Source of the DNA: Drosophila miranda
Taxonomy: Eukaryota > Arthropoda > Insecta > Diptera > Drosophilidae
Direction of reading: 5' to 3'
DNA length: 64,000 bases
NCBI RefSeq assembly: GCF_003369915.1
Contig: NC_046677.1
Coordinates: 21,098,913 to 21,162,912, forward strand
Positions 49,853 through 63,450 of this stretch are shown here, piece after piece (within the stretch, counting starts at the first letter, position 1; each line of letters begins with the position of its first letter). The notes beneath the pieces are model-generated. The model saw only the letters and a program-made list of their open reading frames with translations, was not told the DNA's origin and did no database searches. Made by a program: the position numbers and the translations under genes.

Positions 49853-50340
49853 CTTTTTGGCCAGATTTGCAGTCGTGTGTGTGCCCTCCTTTGGGTCACT
49901 TTCCGTCGCTGTCAACTTTTTGATTTGGGTTTTGGCTCAGAGACCACTCCAAGACCTTACACCTTACTTCGGGTTTCCGTTTCTGTTTGTGTTACTGTTT
50001 TGGGCAGGAGGCAGTTGATGAGTAAATCTCCTTCGATGTTTCTTTTATTGTTTGACTAGAAAACTTTTAGATATTTATACAATTTTGGTGTTCCTTTTGA
50101 TTTGTTGAATTTGTTGTTCCTTGTTTTGATTTATAGAATTTGATGTTTTTTTTTTTCTTTTTAGTATTCAAGTTTTGATGTTGGTGTTTCTCAGCAAACT
50201 TATGGAGACAGAAATACTCCAATACGATGATGCCGCGCAGAATTCATTATAGTGAACGATTTAGGACAAATACAGCGAGAGCATAGCTGTGATATAATAT
50301 AATCAAATCGAAGGTGTGGGCGCGCTTCCAAGTCTGCAAA
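49853..50340 (-). promoter_or_regulatory. sky: Probable 5' UTR and upstream region of sky exon 1a
   Basis: Immediately upstream of the start codon; on the - strand it is rich in CAAAAC and GGAAAC motifs with poly(A) runs, as in fly leaders. The transcription start was not located. Confidence 0.35.
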
Positions 50341-52180
50341 TAAACGTAAAAGAGAGGCGGAAATTTGTTTATTATTTCATTCCGATTGTTTTCCAATTGC
50401 ATAAACAATCAACAATCAACTCTCGTAGTCAATCAACATCAATCAATTAGACAAGATATCATTTGTGGAAGGAAATCCTTGCCATTTAGAATACTGAATG
50501 TTTATCCACCGATCCGTAATCGGTTCAATGACATGACCCATCTACATACAAGTTAATTGTAGATAATGCTAAAGGCGCCATTGGCCCATAAAATACTTGG
50601 CCGGGCATTAATTGCGGGGCCAGTCATAAAAAAAAAAAACAACAGCCAACTGGTCAGATTTATAATATATATACATATACACTCGTACATTGTATGAGGT
50701 GGCTCTGACTTTGCTGAGGGTGGCCGCTGACAGCAGCACCAGCAACAGCAACGGCAGCAGCCGGTTTGATTTCTAATTAAACCAAACAAAAATCTGAGAA
50801 TGAGAATGAGAAAAACCGGCACAAATATTTAATTTCGCCATAAAAATTCTCCTCACTTATAATATACTACGAATTGGTTAGCAATTTATTTAAATAAACA
50901 ATTTCACGTGATTCTTTATTGTACATTTTGGTAAATTTCGTTGATATAAATCAGATAAGGACTGCGAGAAACAGCTTCAAATAAAGATGATGACAAGAGA
51001 CGATGACATGAAAAATAAAAGATACTAGTATGAAATAATAATAATATATAATAATAAGGGTCTTTCCGCCAGAGTCTTAAGGCTTAGACGCATCAACGTC
51101 TATGCAGTCATTTGGCTTAAATAAATTCCAAATTAACTTTATATATATTTGAAATTACCCTACAAAATGTTGTAATATTAAATTAAAATAAAATACCCAT
51201 CTATTCCGCCTGTGAAAAAGTTGCGTATACTTAATATTCCCCCAAATTATGCTCAAATTTTTCTTCCAGAATTTTTTACCGCATATCCACACCTGGTGCC
51301 AGTCTTTTAAGCTCCAGGCTATTTATCATAAAGCATTCGTGTGATATAACCAAAAACTTTGGTCTCAATTACCCCCCACCAAACACCACCCACCAACCAC
51401 TCGACGCACGGCAATTACTCGGAAATGTTTTGCTGCTTTTGTCACAATTCGCATGCACAAAGTGAGCGCCCAAGAAAATGGGAAATTAAATTGCAAATTT
51501 CTAATGAAATGCTAAGTGCATACGCATTGAAAAATAAACAACAGAACAGTACGCCCAAGAAAAGTACCTCAAAAATAAACAACACCTGCAACAATTTTGC
51601 CACGTATTTATTTGTTCACGTGTTTTATTTTTTTCATTTTCATTTGACACTCTTAATGATTTTCCCCCGTCAACTGCAGGCTACTCGTAAAAAACGACAG
51701 AACCACATTTCACTTTGGGGCGCTTTGACGCTGGTCTAGGGGGCGACGGGAGGGGGTGGTGGGCTGGGGAGACAGACATGTCTGATAGATCGCTGCGTTT
51801 GCTTGATTTCTGATGTCCGATAGAAGGTGTCGCAGGCGGACGACGGCTGCCGTCACTTTAGTTTTGAGGCTAGAAGACAGGTTGTGTGTGTGTGAATGTG
51901 TGCGTATCCAAGGCGGTTCAAGAGTGTACTTTGCTATGCTAAGTAGATAAGAATATGTGTAGTACGAGTACTCGTGTTCATATGACTGAAATGACTTCTA
52001 ATTAATATGGAACGTTGCTTGATGATGCACGATGTCAAAGTCAAAAGAAAACTTACAAACCTAGTGGGTTGCATTGTGTTTAAGAGTTTAGATTACATGA
52101 GAATCCTGAAAATATATTGTTTCTTCGAAAATTTAATAAAAAGTACGACAATGATGCTCCTAAAAAACATTATGATAGTT

Positions 52181-52470
52181 GCGGCCACCATTTTGTGTGG
52201 AAAAATATTGAGTTTGGGGTCACCACTTTTTCTATTCTACATATTATTCGTAAAATGTGATAACAAAGGAAATTGTTTGCTGGGGTGGCCATTATACTCA
52301 TTTACTTCTTCGATTGGGGTCACCACTTTATGCAGAAGCATTTTTAAGGGTCACCAAGCCATGGACAAGATTTTGTTAGGGTCACCATTCCGTAAAGTTA
52401 AAATTTGTTCACTAAAGCCCCACATTTTCTTTAAAATGTAATCCCAAAATTAATTCGGAACGGGGTCACC
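52181..52470. repeat. Cluster of five GGGTCACC motifs
   Basis: Exact GGGTCACC at 52217, 52317, 52348, 52379 and 52463, with related GCGGCCACCA at 52181 and GGGGTGGCCATT at 52282. Intervals are 100, 31, 31 and 84 bases, all in the same orientation. Confidence 0.75.
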
Positions 52471-55395
52471 AAAGTGCCTCTTCGATAGCAACCTATCTTA
52501 TCCACTAATGAATTAATGCACCGAAGCGCCAACCGAAAAGCAAACCTTTTCTACTCCATGGACATGCCCTATCTGAATCACATAATAAGCCTGCAAATAG
52601 AGAACTCCCCTGCGGCTCCTCCTCGAAAGAAATATTAAAGCACTTAAGCCTCATTAATTGCCTAAACAGTTTCCATTTTGTTTTACATCGAATCTCAACT
52701 CAATTGAGAACTCGATTTGTTTCGTTTCGTTTCGCTTCGTTTCGATTCGGTTCGACTGGTGTTGATGTGCAATTCTCTCATATGTATGTCAATATTATGC
52801 TACGAGTGTGTCTAGTTTTCTCAAGGTGCCGCAGGTACACACACAAAATTAAAGTCAACAGGTATATATGTATATACTTATAAGCACGTATGTATGTATA
52901 TAGAGTTATTAACTGTCTGAGAACGGGCAATAGCCCCTGGACTTGAGCGGACTTATCTAAATGTTAAAATACACCCAATTTAAGCTAATGAAATCAAACG
53001 GAGCGCAACTCAATTGAATTCAATTGGACAGTTTACAATGACTAACTTAACTAAACTGAAAATCGACACAAAACTAAGCACCTACCGACTGTGGGCTGTG
53101 GGACTACGACTGAGCACAGAACAGAAATGTTGCGCCATGAATCGATTAACTCTCTCGGGTCCAGCGGCTGCTAATTAAAACGTTTATGCTAATGGCCTGA
53201 CACGATGTCATGTCGCAGTGTCGCGAGATGTCATCCAAAAGAAGCTGCGAAAAGCGGCGAATGTCACAGAAATATTGACATCCCGGAGGTCAAATGAGCC
53301 AAAAAATGACTACGGCAACTGCCTTTCAGTACAGACACGCACTGTAAGTCCCTCTCTGTTTCTCTCTCTCACTCTCTGTTTGTCTCTTGTTTACCTCCTC
53401 TCTTTTCTTTCTATTGGACTTTAGCGCAGATTAAACATGGCGTCTGCCGCGGGGCGAATGTCAGGCAGGCGAAACATGGCAGACATCAACAACTCAATTA
53501 GAGGCCCAAAATAGCTCGTTTTACGCTGAATAAGCATTTAAATCATGCCAAACAGGTGTTAAGCGTTTCTGGTGCTAATCATTGGACACAATGGGTTAAT
53601 CGCCCCGACAATTGACAGACCAGACCCCGAAAGACATGCCACAAAATGTTGTGGGCGGCGTGGAGTGACGCAAGTGCAACAGAAACAACGTTTGGGTCAA
53701 GACTCGAGTCGAGTCGACTCTCGCGGCCACACACGTAATGCTTGCTGCAATTTGCGTCAGTTAGCAAAGAGGGGAAAACTTTTGAGGCTTCCAAGTAATT
53801 TTCCACTACACCAAAGCTCCACCACCCAAGTTATTAGCTTCAATGGGGACTTGGAGGCTCGGAGACTCGAAGACTCGGGTACTCGGGGTAAACTAAATTG
53901 TTTCTGTTCGTACTTCAGGCAGCCACAGAACACAAAAGTTAGTCCCCCGTTCGATAAGCATGGGATCATGATGGATTATAATAGAATCAAGTGTGGGCTG
54001 TGGGGAGGAAAGTAATCCTCATGAAAGGAACTCGAGATAACAAAGTTGTGCAACTAATTCAGTTTTAGGCGGGTTCTGCTTTCAACATCAAGACACACTC
54101 GGCCCTTGATTAAATATTGTCTAAATTGGAAGTATTCAATTGGAAACTAATTTATTTAATATTTAATAGCTCTTTAAATTTATGGATTCGTTTTAAATAT
54201 ACGAGTATGTTGGATCTTACTTATTTTAATATGACTAAAACCAATTTTTGGATGTGCTTTCCATCGATAAAGGATTGATACCATCGATAGTTTTCGATAA
54301 TTTTGATCAATTCTAAAGATATCTCATATATATGTGAATAAATGATACATTTTATAACCGATAACGCCAATAAATTATCTATATACTACATATTAAAATC
54401 TATAAATTATAGATTTCTATAAATGTCAAATAACATCGATACATTTCGGTATTTCATCGTAAAATCATCGAATGACACGAAACAAACATTATTTATAATA
54501 AAAAGAAATAAGAAATTTGTATTAGGGAATATTTTTCCTCTAATAAAACCCATTTCTTAGTGGCAGAACCTTAAGTAAAGTAAGAAAACCAACAGCACCA
54601 AAATCCTTACTAAAGAAATTCTTTGAAGCGATGTTTACATAATGAAATTCTTTCTACGAGCATTGCACAAAACATCAAATAGTTATGAAAGTCAAAGTTA
54701 TCAAGTCTCCTTGATGTCCTTAACAAGTAATTACAGTACCGAAACAAGTGACATTTTGTGAAATAATTGGGTCACCTGTTGGGGAGTGAAACGAACACGA
54801 GTTCCCTTGAGGGTTTCGCCTCCTATTTGCATATGATATGAGTGGGTGGAAATGGGTTTAGGCCACGCCTCAAGTGCGTTTCAAAACGAACTTTGAAACG
54901 TGTTACATGAAAAACTGGGCCAAGCAGCTGTTGGCTTTCTGCACGGAAAAGTCCTTCTCCTTGAGAGCGGCGAGTGCAATGACTTTGTCCAGTACAGCAC
55001 TCCTTCTGCTTGGGTCCTATTCCTTAGAATTCCTCTCCCTCTCTATTCATTCTGAAAACTGTGTCAAATCGGTTCGCTGCGGGGAGTAGGACTTGGAGAA
55101 ATTATGCCATTGCCTGGTCGCTTGGTAAGCCCTTAAAGTAAGGGACGGCATCGACATCACAAAATGTGGGACAACATAAAACCCATTGTGTGTGGGTGTG
55201 GGCAGATGTCTCCCTGCTACGCAAGTGAATGAATGTTTGAGCGAATGTTTGCGAGTCTGTGAGTGGGTGTGACAGGACATTTTGCGTCAGCAGCAGACTA
55301 TAAAAAAATGACGAAAATTCTACCCTTTGAGTGTCGAGGCATGCAATACCCTTAGAAGATCCATTTAAGCACGCTCGAGTCGAGCATTATTGGTT

Positions 55396-55440
55396 TATTT
55401 TGTTTTTGCACTCTCGGGTCATCTCTTTTGCGTCTTTTCG
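55396..55440 (+). repeat. Copy 1 of a dispersed 45-bp repeat
   Basis: It shares TATTTTGTTTTTGCA, TCTCGG, TCTCTTTT and CTTTTCG in order with 57014-57057. A GGGTAT/ACCCT-like stretch lies nearby at both sites. Confidence 0.6.
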
Positions 55441-57013
55441 CTTGTGCGTCTGAAACTTTCGACCTTTCTAAAGTTTCAGTGCTGTAAATAGCGTAGTACC
55501 CTCTGAAAAGGGTATGCGAAAACACGCACGAAGCTGGAATTGCGTTGTTGAAACTGGTATCCGGGGTGTGTGTGTGCGGCTCCAGTGAGCAGACTGGCTC
55601 CTAAATCAATGAATGAATAAAGTAACGCGTCAGTCGCACGCATGTGCAAAAGAGATGGTGATAGAATCAATTTAAGGCAGGGGGGAATAGCGAGGACACA
55701 GAGGGCAAGCAGAGGACATGGAGAAGCAGCAGCAGGAGGACAGGACAGGCGGAGGCCTGGAGCCAAGCGTGGAGCCTTAAGTGAGAATTGATTGGCAAGG
55801 AAATCAAGTTCCAGTTTGGCGCAAGGACAGCCACTTCTGCGACACTTGCCACACAGAGAATTTGTCAGGGCAGGCGGCAACAGGCAACAATTAAAACAGG
55901 GCCCGAAGCTGTTGACCTGATTTCCAGTATCTCCCCTTGCCCCTTCCCCCCTCCCATCTTTGCCCCCGTTTTGAATGTATTGTTGTTGTTGGCTGTTGTC
56001 TCTGCTGCCTGGCTTTTTGGCGGCAGACTTCGTGACGGCTGAAAATGCCAGCCGCAGCAGAGACTCGACTCGACTCCGCGAGGCACAGCTCATGGACACG
56101 CAAGGCTTTTTTATGGGCCTTATTTTGTGTGTACCGCACCCTATGGCCAGAGAGGGGTATAACCAAAAGGCAATCATTTCGGGGGGTGGCTAAGACTCGG
56201 TTTCATGGGAGTTTCTTAACTTCCGAAAGTGTATCTCAAGCGTCGCCGCATTCGAAATTCATTTTCCATAGAGTTTCTTCTCTGTGTGTTGTGGGTTTTT
56301 TTTTGGCAACACAAGGAAAAACCTGTACAATGCACTTGCCACAAAACACAATCGCAGCAGCTCTCATGCTCGACTTGGGGGTCATTGAACCTATAGAAAA
56401 AAAAAAACTGCAAACTGCAGCAGCAGCAACGGCAACAGCAGCATTTTTATTTCATAATCATTACATATAAGAGCTGTGGCAGCAGCAGTAGCAAAATCAC
56501 GTGAAATGCGGGCCCTGAGCCGGAGGCAGGCATACAGATATTTATATGGCCATTTGGCCACGTCTCTTAGCCTCCTCGCTGCCTTGGATTTTGTCTCATA
56601 AGTCCCGGTCCCTGGCCTAGACAGAAGGCAAAAACCAACTGCCGCCAAATGACAAAGAAATAATAGAGGCAGGAGCGAGAGGAACTTGAAACCAAGAGAT
56701 CCCAGAGATGGGCTAAGATAAAGTCTATAAAGAGGGCTTAAAATGGGGCCATAGATGCTGTCAAAAGATACAAAAAAAGATGTGTGCAAAGACTGGCCTA
56801 GAGAGCGAAGAGCGCCAACAGAACAGAGGCTGGCTAGAGAGGGGGAAGGAGGGAGCGTGAGAGTAGCGATGGGTTCAAAAATTGCCTGATGAAACTATGG
56901 ATACAATGAGAAAATTGTCTAGAAATAGCAGTCCAACTATAACTAAAATAAGGGAGTCTGAAGGAATAAATGGACCCTGAAAAGGGTTGTAGATCCGCGG
57001 TGGGGCATGTCTG

Positions 57014-57057
57014 TATTTTGTTTTTGCATTCTCGGTTCTTCTCTTTTACACTTTTCG
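57014..57057 (+). repeat. Copy 2 of a dispersed 45-bp repeat
   Basis: About 38 of 44 bases match the copy at 55396-55440. It is preceded by CCCTGAAAAGGGTT, a small palindrome also found in altered form near 55500. Confidence 0.6.
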
Positions 57058-60000
57058 ATACAGCATACTGCATACAGCGTTCCCTTGTAGATGGATTAGA
57101 AGAAATCGAACAGGAAATACTCTCATCTCTTTCTTGGGGAATTAATTCTATAAATCCACACAAAAATAGTGATCCCCACTCTCCATTTGATTACCGTACA
57201 GACAACCCTCGCGCTGATGACGAGGCGGCGTCACTCAATCGCAGGGAAACAAAGGCAACGACGTAACCGGTGGCCACTTGGCCTCCAGCCCCCCTCCAGC
57301 CACCTGCATGCAACCCAAACTCCCCAAAACGGGGACGGGCGGGCCCCCAAACTTCGACCAAATGTGTGTGTTATGTAAGCGCGCATTTTCAACATATTTC
57401 TTGCTTCTTTTTTCCAGACATTTTTCGCCTCTGCGCTTCGGTGGCGCAAAAGTTCGCAATGCAGCCCAGAAAATTGCAACCCAAAAAAATACGAAAAAAA
57501 AGGAAAAAATGTATGGAGAAAAGTGCAGCGTTTGGGCGTTCTGATGGCGGAGAGAATGTTGCTGCCTGCGCGTTTGCTGGTAAAATGGAGCAAAAAGTGA
57601 ATCATCAGAATTTTTTTTATTTGGTAACCTACAATGTTTACTTTATCGTTTCAGCCGCCATACGCCTCACGGATGGATGGATGGCAATAGATTGGTACAT
57701 TTTAAGGGGTATTTATATGTATGTGTCGTATTTGATGAGCAATACATAATATTTCAGCGTTACTCATACGACACGTGGATACGGCAAACGACTCAAACAT
57801 ACGTCTAGAAATGCCACGCCCTCCGTTAGAGTTTCTGTGAAATGATATGTTTCTCACCGATGATCTTTTTTTTGTACTCACACAATTCCCTGGGTGTTCT
57901 CATGTATATCCCACTGGAAGCACGATCAGACATATTCAAGGACATATTGTAATTTTGTTTCGATACACAAAAAAAGCCAAAAATAATAGATAATACTCGA
58001 AATTAGCCCCTAAAAAATAAACACTAATAAAAAAAAATAATAATACAAATCAAATAATACTAAATACTACCAAAAATAATAAAGAAAATACCAAAACTAC
58101 TGAATAGTACCAAAAAAAAACCAGAAAATACCTTTAATATTCTAAGTAATACTAACCAAAAATGTTTAAAGCTATCAAAAAATACTAAATTCCACTCAAG
58201 AAATACTAAAAAATATCAACAAATACAGCTCAGAATTTTAATTTTAAATATTAACAAAAAACAAATACTAAATACGTATTAAGTATACAACAGAATGGCT
58301 CCATTTTCCACCAATCGAAGAGGAAAAACTTCAGATTTTGCATAGGCTTTGATTCGATTCGCAAGAAACGTTGGTGGAAAAAGTATCGTGTAACAAACAA
58401 CAATGGCAGTGGTTTGGGTTTAGGTTTAAGCCTCTCAAATATCCATAAGCCCCGGAATAATTACTTAATTGCCGGCGACATTCGATGCTCGCCATATGTC
58501 CAGATGGCAATATTTCACCAAAAATACTCAAATTGTATACATTTTGTGGGTAATTTGCCACTATTCGACGGCACTTAATGTGCATGTAAAATGTGTTCTC
58601 TTTGGCCATCAAGAAAGGCCCCATACGAGGGGCCTGTCCTGGCCTGGCCTGGCCTGGTCAATGAAACTTTTATTGAGACATTCAGCTGTGAGAAGCAGAG
58701 CAGCAGCAGCAGTTCCATTCAAATTATGGCTAATTACATGGACAATTTAATAGATATTTTTCCCCATATGGTTGCTCCAGCAAAAAACAAAAACAAAGGC
58801 CAAAAAACAGAGCTCTCTGGCTGTGTTATATAATGCAAAACTAGTGTAGTCTGGCGCCAGGTCTGCTGCTACTACTGCTGTCAAATCCCTTTTGGGGCAG
58901 GGCCACACAGAACACAGCGGGAGGCGTTGACCAAACATCGGTTATGTAAAAAGCATTCTTGTTGCAACACCCAGGGGCCCAGAGTTCCAGAGGCCAGGCC
59001 ACACTTTGAGTAAACAAATGTGTTTATCCAAAAACATTTAGAGTATAAATATGCTGTAAATATGAATATATGTTAGCAGAGAATTCCATGTTTTTGTAGA
59101 ATGATTTTTTGGTTGAGCTTTAGAGTTGATAATACAATCGGTAATCTAAGTATATGTATAATCCTTGAAAACGTGGAAATGATAAGCAGACATACGCATG
59201 TATTAATTTCTATGACATTTCATATTCTCCAAGATTGGGAACAAATAATCCAAATAGTCTGAAAATAGAGATCTATATCATTCAACAATTTTTGGACCTT
59301 AGTCTTTACTCTTTTCCAGTTGCTAGAAATCTAGCTCGGATAAAATGGGAAAACTAGGAACATTTTTAAAACAATCGAATCTATGGGAAGCTTTCTTTCG
59401 CTCTCAGAAAATTGAGTATAATTCTTGGAAAATCTTTCCACCTCTTCTAGAGGCCGTTTAACACATTATCCCTTATCCGCTCTAGTTTTTATTCCCTGAT
59501 TACAACATATAATTTATCCGAATGACCCCAAGACATTGGGATAATCAACCTTGACCCTTTCTATGCATCTTTTCTGCAATATTTTTCATATTCTATAGCA
59601 CAACTATTCAGTATTTCTCGATTAAATCACACAACCTGTAACCGTGAACGATAAAAATCGTGCCAATTGTTTAGCCGTGCGACATAAGCGACATAAATTG
59701 TGGGCTTGGAACACGACACGCGTTGATGGCATAAAATATGCATACTACAATACACACAATATTTATGCCGATAAGATACGACGAGGGAGGAGGGAGGAGT
59801 AGGTAGCATTAAAAAAAAAATACGAATTTTGCTGATAACGCGGCGTACTATGTATTTTGTATTTTGATTTTGATTTTGAGCGAAGGAGAGAACTTGAAGC
59901 TTTGAGTATTTTTTTGGCAGGGCAGGCATTTTTTGATAACATTCGATGGATGATAGATGGAGGGAGGCAGCACTGTGTCACGAGCTGGAAGAGGCCATAA

Positions 60001-60104
60001 CCATAGCGAGAGAATGCTACTACTACTATCAGTCGTAGCGACTAAAAATAGTTGCCTGACATTGGCGGCGGGTTGTAAATCTCAGCGGCAATGGCATGCC
60101 TCAA

Positions 60105-60157
60105 TGGGATTGGGAGTGGGAGTGGGAGTGGGAATGGAAATGGGAATGGGAACGGGG
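60105..60157. repeat. (GGGART)n simple repeat
   Basis: Imperfect tandem GGGAGT and GGGAAT units. Confidence 0.75.
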
Positions 60158-60557
60158 GATTACTAGACAGAACTTCATCTCTGATTGAATGATTGCCTGA
60201 TTGCCTGATGATTACCTGATGACTGCTTTAGCTTCTATCATCTTTTATGCATTCTCGAGTTTACTCTCAATATCTCAAGCAACACCGGTTCGATGCCATC
60301 ATCATTGGCATCATAAATGTATTTGTATGTATTTGTTTTATATGGCAATATTTTCGCAAAACTCTGCCATCCGCCGCGTGACTCAGAGACACAGACACAG
60401 AGTCGCGGGGGGCTCATAAATGATTTTGGTGGGGTTTGCGATTGTCTGTACACTTGTTTTCGGCATTCCAGTGAACCCCTCCGAATGGTATTGGATATAC
60501 CCAACCGAACCCAACCAAACCGATCGGTAGCGGCCAGCTGAGAGCGCGGCTCGAATC

Positions 60558-60600
60558 GGGTTTCGGTATTCGGTGTTCGGTATTCGGCTTTCGGTATTCA
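60558..60600. repeat. TTCGGTATTCGG tandem array
   Basis: About seven TTCGG units in 45 bases, alternating with TAT, TGT and CTT. Confidence 0.7.
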
Positions 60601-60880
60601 GCGTCACGTGCTTTTCGAGTTCGATTCGGCTTTATCGGCGCGTTTTTCGCTTACATTTTCTTCGTTTTGTTGTAAACAATGGGGAGGCTTGTTTCTAAAT
60701 ATTTATAGCTTGTTCATTTGCGTGCAATGCAAGTGGCTCTGAGGGCTCTGGGGGCTCTAAGGGGTCTCTGCTCTGTGTGTAATTCGGTATCTCTCGCCGC
60801 TTATTATACAATACCATTTTGGGTTATCCACGAGTTTTATTTACTTTTTTTCAGAGTTCATTTCGCGCTCTTCGGCTTAT

Positions 60881-60918
60881 GGGGGGGGGGGGGGGGGGGA
60901 GGGGAGCGAGGGGGAGGG
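60881..60918 (+). repeat. G19 run with G4/G5 runs, quadruplex-forming potential
   Basis: Nineteen consecutive G followed by A, G4, a short spacer, G5, A and G4. Confidence 0.9.
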
Positions 60919-61097
60919 GTGTGTTTTTTCTTTACTTTTTTAACTGCTTAATACCGCCCTCTTATTGTGCGATCACGTTCCCCATGTGAGTGCGTGGGTC
61001 GACAGACTCTTGCTAATTTCATAGACATGCAAAAAAATCCAAGACGCTGACTCTTTGTCAGACTTTTGCGTCAATGGCGAGAATGAAAACATCCAGT

Positions 61098-61600
61098 AAT
61101 GGAATATTTTACAAAGCAAATTATTTTTCTTTGGAGTCGACACTTATCCGATGTGGCCATAACAAGCGGATAAGCAGGGATAAGATTTTGCATCGAAAAA
61201 ATAGATAAATTGGCTAAATGGAAAAAAATTTAATGGAATATTTTATATGGAATATTTTTTTTTTCTTTGAATGCAACACTTATCCGATGAAACCATATCA
61301 CGCGGATAAGCAGAAATAACAATTCAATTGAATTATAAACTTAAATATCGTCATCAGTTTTCTAGCCATGGATATCACCGGATAACAAGTTTTGCATCTA
61401 AAAGACATTAAATGGTGTATTTTACAAAGTAAATGATTCTTAAGACTTATCCGATAGACTGGGATAACGATCACAATAGTTTTCTAACCGTTTAAATGCG
61501 TCTAAAATATTTTACGGAATATCCAAAGTCAATGAGATAGATACAAATTAGTTAACCTAGCTTATCCGAGTAAATAACTAACGGATAAACCCTTAATCAA
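61098..61600. repeat. Diverged tandem modules with facing TTATCC/GGATAA sites, block 1
   Basis: TTATCC-N18-GGATAA occurs at 61144-61173 and 61280-61309. Variants have N9 (61447-61467) and N15 (61562-61588). Flanks also repeat: GGAATATTTTA before, and TTTTGCATC after. Spacing between modules is 136, 167 and 115 bp. Confidence 0.85.
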
Positions 61601-63450
61601 AGCCAATTCAGCCATGAGAATCCAAAACCATTATGCCACTATTTTTAAAGGCCTCCCCCACACAGGGAGGCGAGAGGTGGAATCAAGCGTTAAGCTGGAA
61701 CAAATTGAAAGCAGTAAAACGGTTTTCATGGCCCCATATTGCCTGCAATAGAAACGAAAGCAAAGCAGAAGCAGATGCTTGAATATTTTGTGACCATGAG
61801 TGACACTTCCGGAGGCATCAGAATTTGCATCCAACAGCGGCCACAAACAACGCCACCCCCTGCCGTAAAAGCCCCCAGCGAAATACGAACAAATATTAAT
61901 TAAAACAAATCTCCGCTGACCTCTGCCCACGCAGCATTAAATTGAATTATTATCCCAACGGCAGTCCGGCAGTCCGGCAGTACAGCCGTACGGCCGTACA
62001 ACAGCAGAACAGTAGGGCAAAAAAAAGGCGAATAATTGAATAACTCGACAATCGAAAGCGCTTCAAATTAGTCCCCGGGAAAATAAACAACGGGCATAAA
62101 ATATGCAAGCGAAACAAAAAGGAAAAGAAAAGGAACCAGCAAAAAAAAGATTCAAAGACAAAAGACAAGAGACAAGAGAAGAATGCTTTAGTTCCGGGGG
62201 TATCGCTAGGGCGAGTACCCCTTAGTTCAGAGAGTTCCTGATTTTGGAATAGTTCTTCATAAGAACACAATTTCGAAACAAATTTTTGGTTGATACATTT
62301 TGCAAAAGGGGTCCATTAGGGGTCGATTAGTACAGCCTTATGTTTTCAGTCTCACTGAGAAAGGATAGATAGAGGGGATAAAGGATAATACAATAGATTT
62401 CAGATTTCTCCTCGCCTGGGAAATGGTTTTCTTCATTTTGGCTGTTGAAAATATAAATTTTAGACTGGTCTCTGAGTCCTGTTTGAGCACTAAATCCAAG
62501 AAAACGTATCTCCCTGACTTTCCCACGTATATACCCCACTCTATGCACTATATGATTACCAGGTAATACAACAGAAGACTGTGAGGCGTCGGAGGTGGAG
62601 GAGGTGAAGCCCAAGAATGTTTTTTTTTTCGCAAATCGTACAACTTGAATTCCGTTGATGGCTCCTACTGAAATATTTTCGTTTCGTTTCGTTTTGGGCT
62701 TTGCTTCGGTTTGGGGTTCAGTTTTCAATTCAATTAAACTTTTGGTTGGCGCACGGCACGGAGGAGGAGCTGTTCAGAACGCATTGCTCGGAACCTGGCG
62801 GGCGTCTGGACCTTTTTGTTGTTGTTTCTTCCATGTCTGTGTCTGTGTACGTAATTCACTTTATTCAAATATGTAGTATAATAAAATAAATGCCTGGGCC
62901 TGCCTGTATGCAAAATACAATAAGCAAAACAAGTAAACTACGGGGCTGGCTGGCTGGCTGGCTGCCTGGGCCATTGTCGAGCCAAAATCTGGTTGCTCTG
63001 CCGTTTGCTGGTTTGCCTCGAACCTCGCGTCTCGCGGATACCGATACAAAGGCTAAGGCTGGAGCTGGAGCTGGGGCTTGAGCCTGAGCCTGAGGGCAGT
63101 CTGGGGCTTTGTGCTGTGCGCCGGATGTTTTTTTCACAACCAAGTCCCCAACTACAACAGCAGCATTATGCGAATTGAACTTATCTTCAATGAAGAATGA
63201 CAACGGCGACAACAGCAACGAGTGCCCAGGGATGAGAGAGAGAGAGAGAGGCTCTCGAGACTGCGGCTGGGGGTGTCGCAATGGATAAATGACGGGACAG
63301 TGCACTCTAGAGGCAGTCTCTAGTGGCTATCAGTCCGCTAAAGTATACACCCACAGCCACGCTATGCATTGCAGTGGATAAGAGTGATTCCAAGTAGATT
63401 CTCGAGGGATCTGAAGCTGAGCCTTGCATTATTGCACTCAAATTAAGTGC
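61601..63450. other. Non-coding DNA between the two TTATCC blocks
   Basis: No coding exon recognised. It contains a (GGCT)n run near 62.94 kb, a GGAGCT/GAGCCT-rich stretch near 63.06 kb and a (GA)n tract near 63.24 kb. Confidence 0.4.

Larger units (their letters stand above)
50341..61097. other. Non-coding DNA upstream of sky
   Basis: No exon with convincing protein similarity on either strand. It contains a GGGTCACC cluster at 52.2-52.5 kb, A/T repeats at 57.9-58.3 kb and a G-run at 60.9 kb. The longest open frame in the window (55476-56177, - strand, 233 codons) has biased simple composition and no recognised domain. Untranslated sky exons may lie here. Confidence 0.45.

Noticed and set aside
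50135..50163. Strong pyrimidine tract plus AG on the + strand
   Set aside because: Looks like a 3' splice site on +, but no coding or donor context follows; the T-run is likely just simple sequence in the sky leader region.
52007..52441. Open frame of 144 codons on +
   Set aside because: It runs through the GGGTCACC cluster, which creates its repeated Gly-Ser-Pro and Gly-Trp-Pro words; codon use looks random and AT-driven.
55476..56177. Open frame of 233 codons on the - strand, longest in the window
   Set aside because: Composition is dominated by Leu/Pro/Cys/Ala-rich simple stretches, no domain is recognisable, several other frames are open in the same GC-rich stretch, and no splice context or start-site signal supports a gene.
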